A DNA stretch of 32,035 bases. It comes from Oscillibacter sp. Lineage in GTDB: Bacteria; Bacillota; Clostridia; Oscillospirales; Oscillospiraceae. Made by a program: the position numbers and the translations under genes. The stretch is from NCBI GenBank assembly GCA_022795445.1, contig JAAWGR010000031.1, forward strand, positions 1 to 32,035, in the 5' to 3' direction. The notes under the pieces were generated by a model. The model worked only from the letters and a program-made list of their open reading frames with translations. It was not told the DNA's origin and searched no databases. Of this stretch, positions 31,314-32,035 are shown piece after piece; the first letter of the stretch is position 1, and every line of letters begins with the position of its first letter.

Positions 31314-31760
31314 TTAGAAAAACTTCCATTTCAATGCAGAGGCTATGACATAGCTTATCATAGGTTCATGCAATACACGGCAGTCAAAGGCGTCTTTGGG
31401 GGAAAAGTTTTCCCAATCCGCCCATACAACTAATGGGCAATCCTGCCCGGGGATCAGGTCGGTGTGTATTTTGAGATAACTGTCAAAAATATCGCAGGAA
31501 TAGCGTTCTTGATAGCCCGCTATGTGGAACAGGCGGACTCCAGTGAAGCAGAGTTCCAGCGGCCGTTTTTCCCACTGGCTGTGGAAAAGCATATGCAGTT
31601 CCCGCTGCTCTGGTCCGCCAAAGGACATGGCTTGTTTGCTGTCGACGGAAGCGCCTGATTGATAGCTCAGGCTTACCAAGCAGCTGTCGTGGAAGCCTCC
31701 GAAATGTTGCAGCAGGGTTTCGATATCGGTTTGTGTCTTCACAGCAATCCATTCGTGCAT
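31314..31760 (-). CDS. Hypothetical protein with FHDS motif, 148 aa
   Basis: Soluble protein beginning MHEWIAVKTQTDIETLL, followed by GGFHDSCLVSLSYQSGASV, HMLFHSQW and a Trp/Tyr-rich second half (GVRLFHIAGY, VVWADWENFSP). The FHDS...YxSG...FxxQW layout is shared, as I recall, by a family of unannotated Firmicute proteins, some of them near toxin or immunity genes. I cannot assign a function. ATG at 31760 follows GGGAGG; a 13-codon upstream extension lacks a site. It is 20 bp upstream of mtaB on the same strand, and repeat copy C begins about 50 bp before it. Confidence 0.72.
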   Translation of the reverse strand: MHEWIAVKTQTDIETLLQHFGGFHDSCLVSLSYQSGASVDSKQAMSFGGPEQRELHMLFHSQWEKRPLELCFTGVRLFHIAGYQERYSCDIFDSYLKIHTDLIPGQDCPLVVWADWENFSPKDAFDCRVLHEPMISYVIASALKWKFF

Positions 31761-31811
31761 AATAATCCTCCCTGGTATTGAATTTTCAGAAGCAGGCAAA
31801 CAGCGTTAAAA

Positions 31812-32035
31812 GCACCGCCCACACCAACGACAGCGGAAGACGCGCCAAGCCACCAGAGGTCCCCGCAGCAGCGACAGCGGAAGGAGAGGCACGCCAAGTC
31901 CGTGTGGTCTTCTCATGTCTTACCGATAGGCACTGTAGGATTCCACCGGGCCAAGAACGCCCCCGCAGGGGCGTCTTTTTCTCTTTTGGACCGTGAACGG
32001 CCCGTTTTCTCTTTTTCTTCGCGAAGAAAAAGAGA
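31812..32035 (+). repeat. Multi-hairpin intergenic repeat, copy C (cut by window end)
   Basis: The core from 31861 is nearly identical to copy A1 (CAGCGACAGCGGAAGGAGAG head, AAGTCCGTGTGGTCTTCTCA, the CCCCGCAGGGG hairpin with T-tract at 31956-31990, CCGTGAACGG, and the palindrome beginning at 32005). A partial second head (ACGACAGCGGAAGACGCGCC, 31827-31846) lies just upstream. The 3' hairpins are off the window. Confidence 0.85.

Noticed and set aside
1-32035. CRISPR array, insertion sequence with transposase, prophage genes or restriction system
   Set aside because: I found no regularly spaced repeats, no transposase, integrase or phage structural genes, and no methylase or nuclease motifs. 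The only mobile-like signals are the hairpin repeat and the tRNA fragment.

Overview
The window looks like chromosome of a strictly anaerobic, Gram-positive-type Firmicute of the Oscillospiraceae kind (Oscillibacter/Flavonifractor-like). The reasons are: a DnaD-type protein paired with a DnaI/DnaC-type helicase loader, a PhoB/WalR-WalK-like two-component operon, S-layer-homology proteins, a group B-like [FeFe]-hydrogenase, a flavodiiron protein, lipoproteins with lipobox signal peptides, GC-rich genes driven by AT-rich TTGACA/TATAAT promoters, and no outer-membrane genes. The genus is an inference.

Layout. 1-510: two inverted copies of a multi-hairpin intergenic repeat. 578-5017: D,D-carboxypeptidase, glucose-6-phosphate isomerase, an unknown minus-strand gene, a small P-loop protein and a NUDIX hydrolase. 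5044-9484: response regulator, a small DUF6440-like gene sitting between regulator and kinase, sensor kinase, a one-helix membrane protein and a membrane-anchored extracytoplasmic protein in the place of YycH. 9613-9829: two tRNA-Ser genes (minus). 9969-11165: flavodiiron protein (minus). 11482-13419: SLH-domain surface protein. 13446-15672: TrmO-like tRNA methyltransferase and [FeFe]-hydrogenase (minus). 15750-18990: a gene-poor stretch with a structured leader, micro-ORFs, an HTH regulator plus partner, an operator and a 3' tRNA remnant. 19013-20938: DnaD-like and helicase-loader genes. 21089-23131: Asn/Gly-rich lipoprotein, a third repeat copy, and a zinc-ribbon/Big2 membrane protein. 23356-25050: uridine kinase and a lipoprotein. 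25155-26426: heavy-metal chaperone and ZIP transporter behind two tandem promoter-operators. 26708-31760: HPr-like protein, YcdB/SLH exported protein, YfbR-type nucleotidase overlapping MtaB, and an unknown protein. 31812-32035: a fourth repeat copy, cut by the window end.

How the parts fit together. Much of the window is housekeeping: cell-wall trimming, glycolysis, replication initiation, tRNA modification at A37 (TrmO and MtaB), nucleotide salvage and sanitation. Around this sits envelope sensing (the kinase operon, SLH proteins, lipoproteins) and anaerobic redox chemistry (hydrogenase, flavodiiron protein). The most unusual signal is the repeat family near 1-510, 21.84-22.05 kb and 31.81-32.04 kb. 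It carries a chain of stem-loops, and one stem is preserved by three compensatory changes in a diverged copy. The second is the 15.9-18.6 kb stretch, which looks like a regulatory island or an old integration scar beside a tRNA 3' end.
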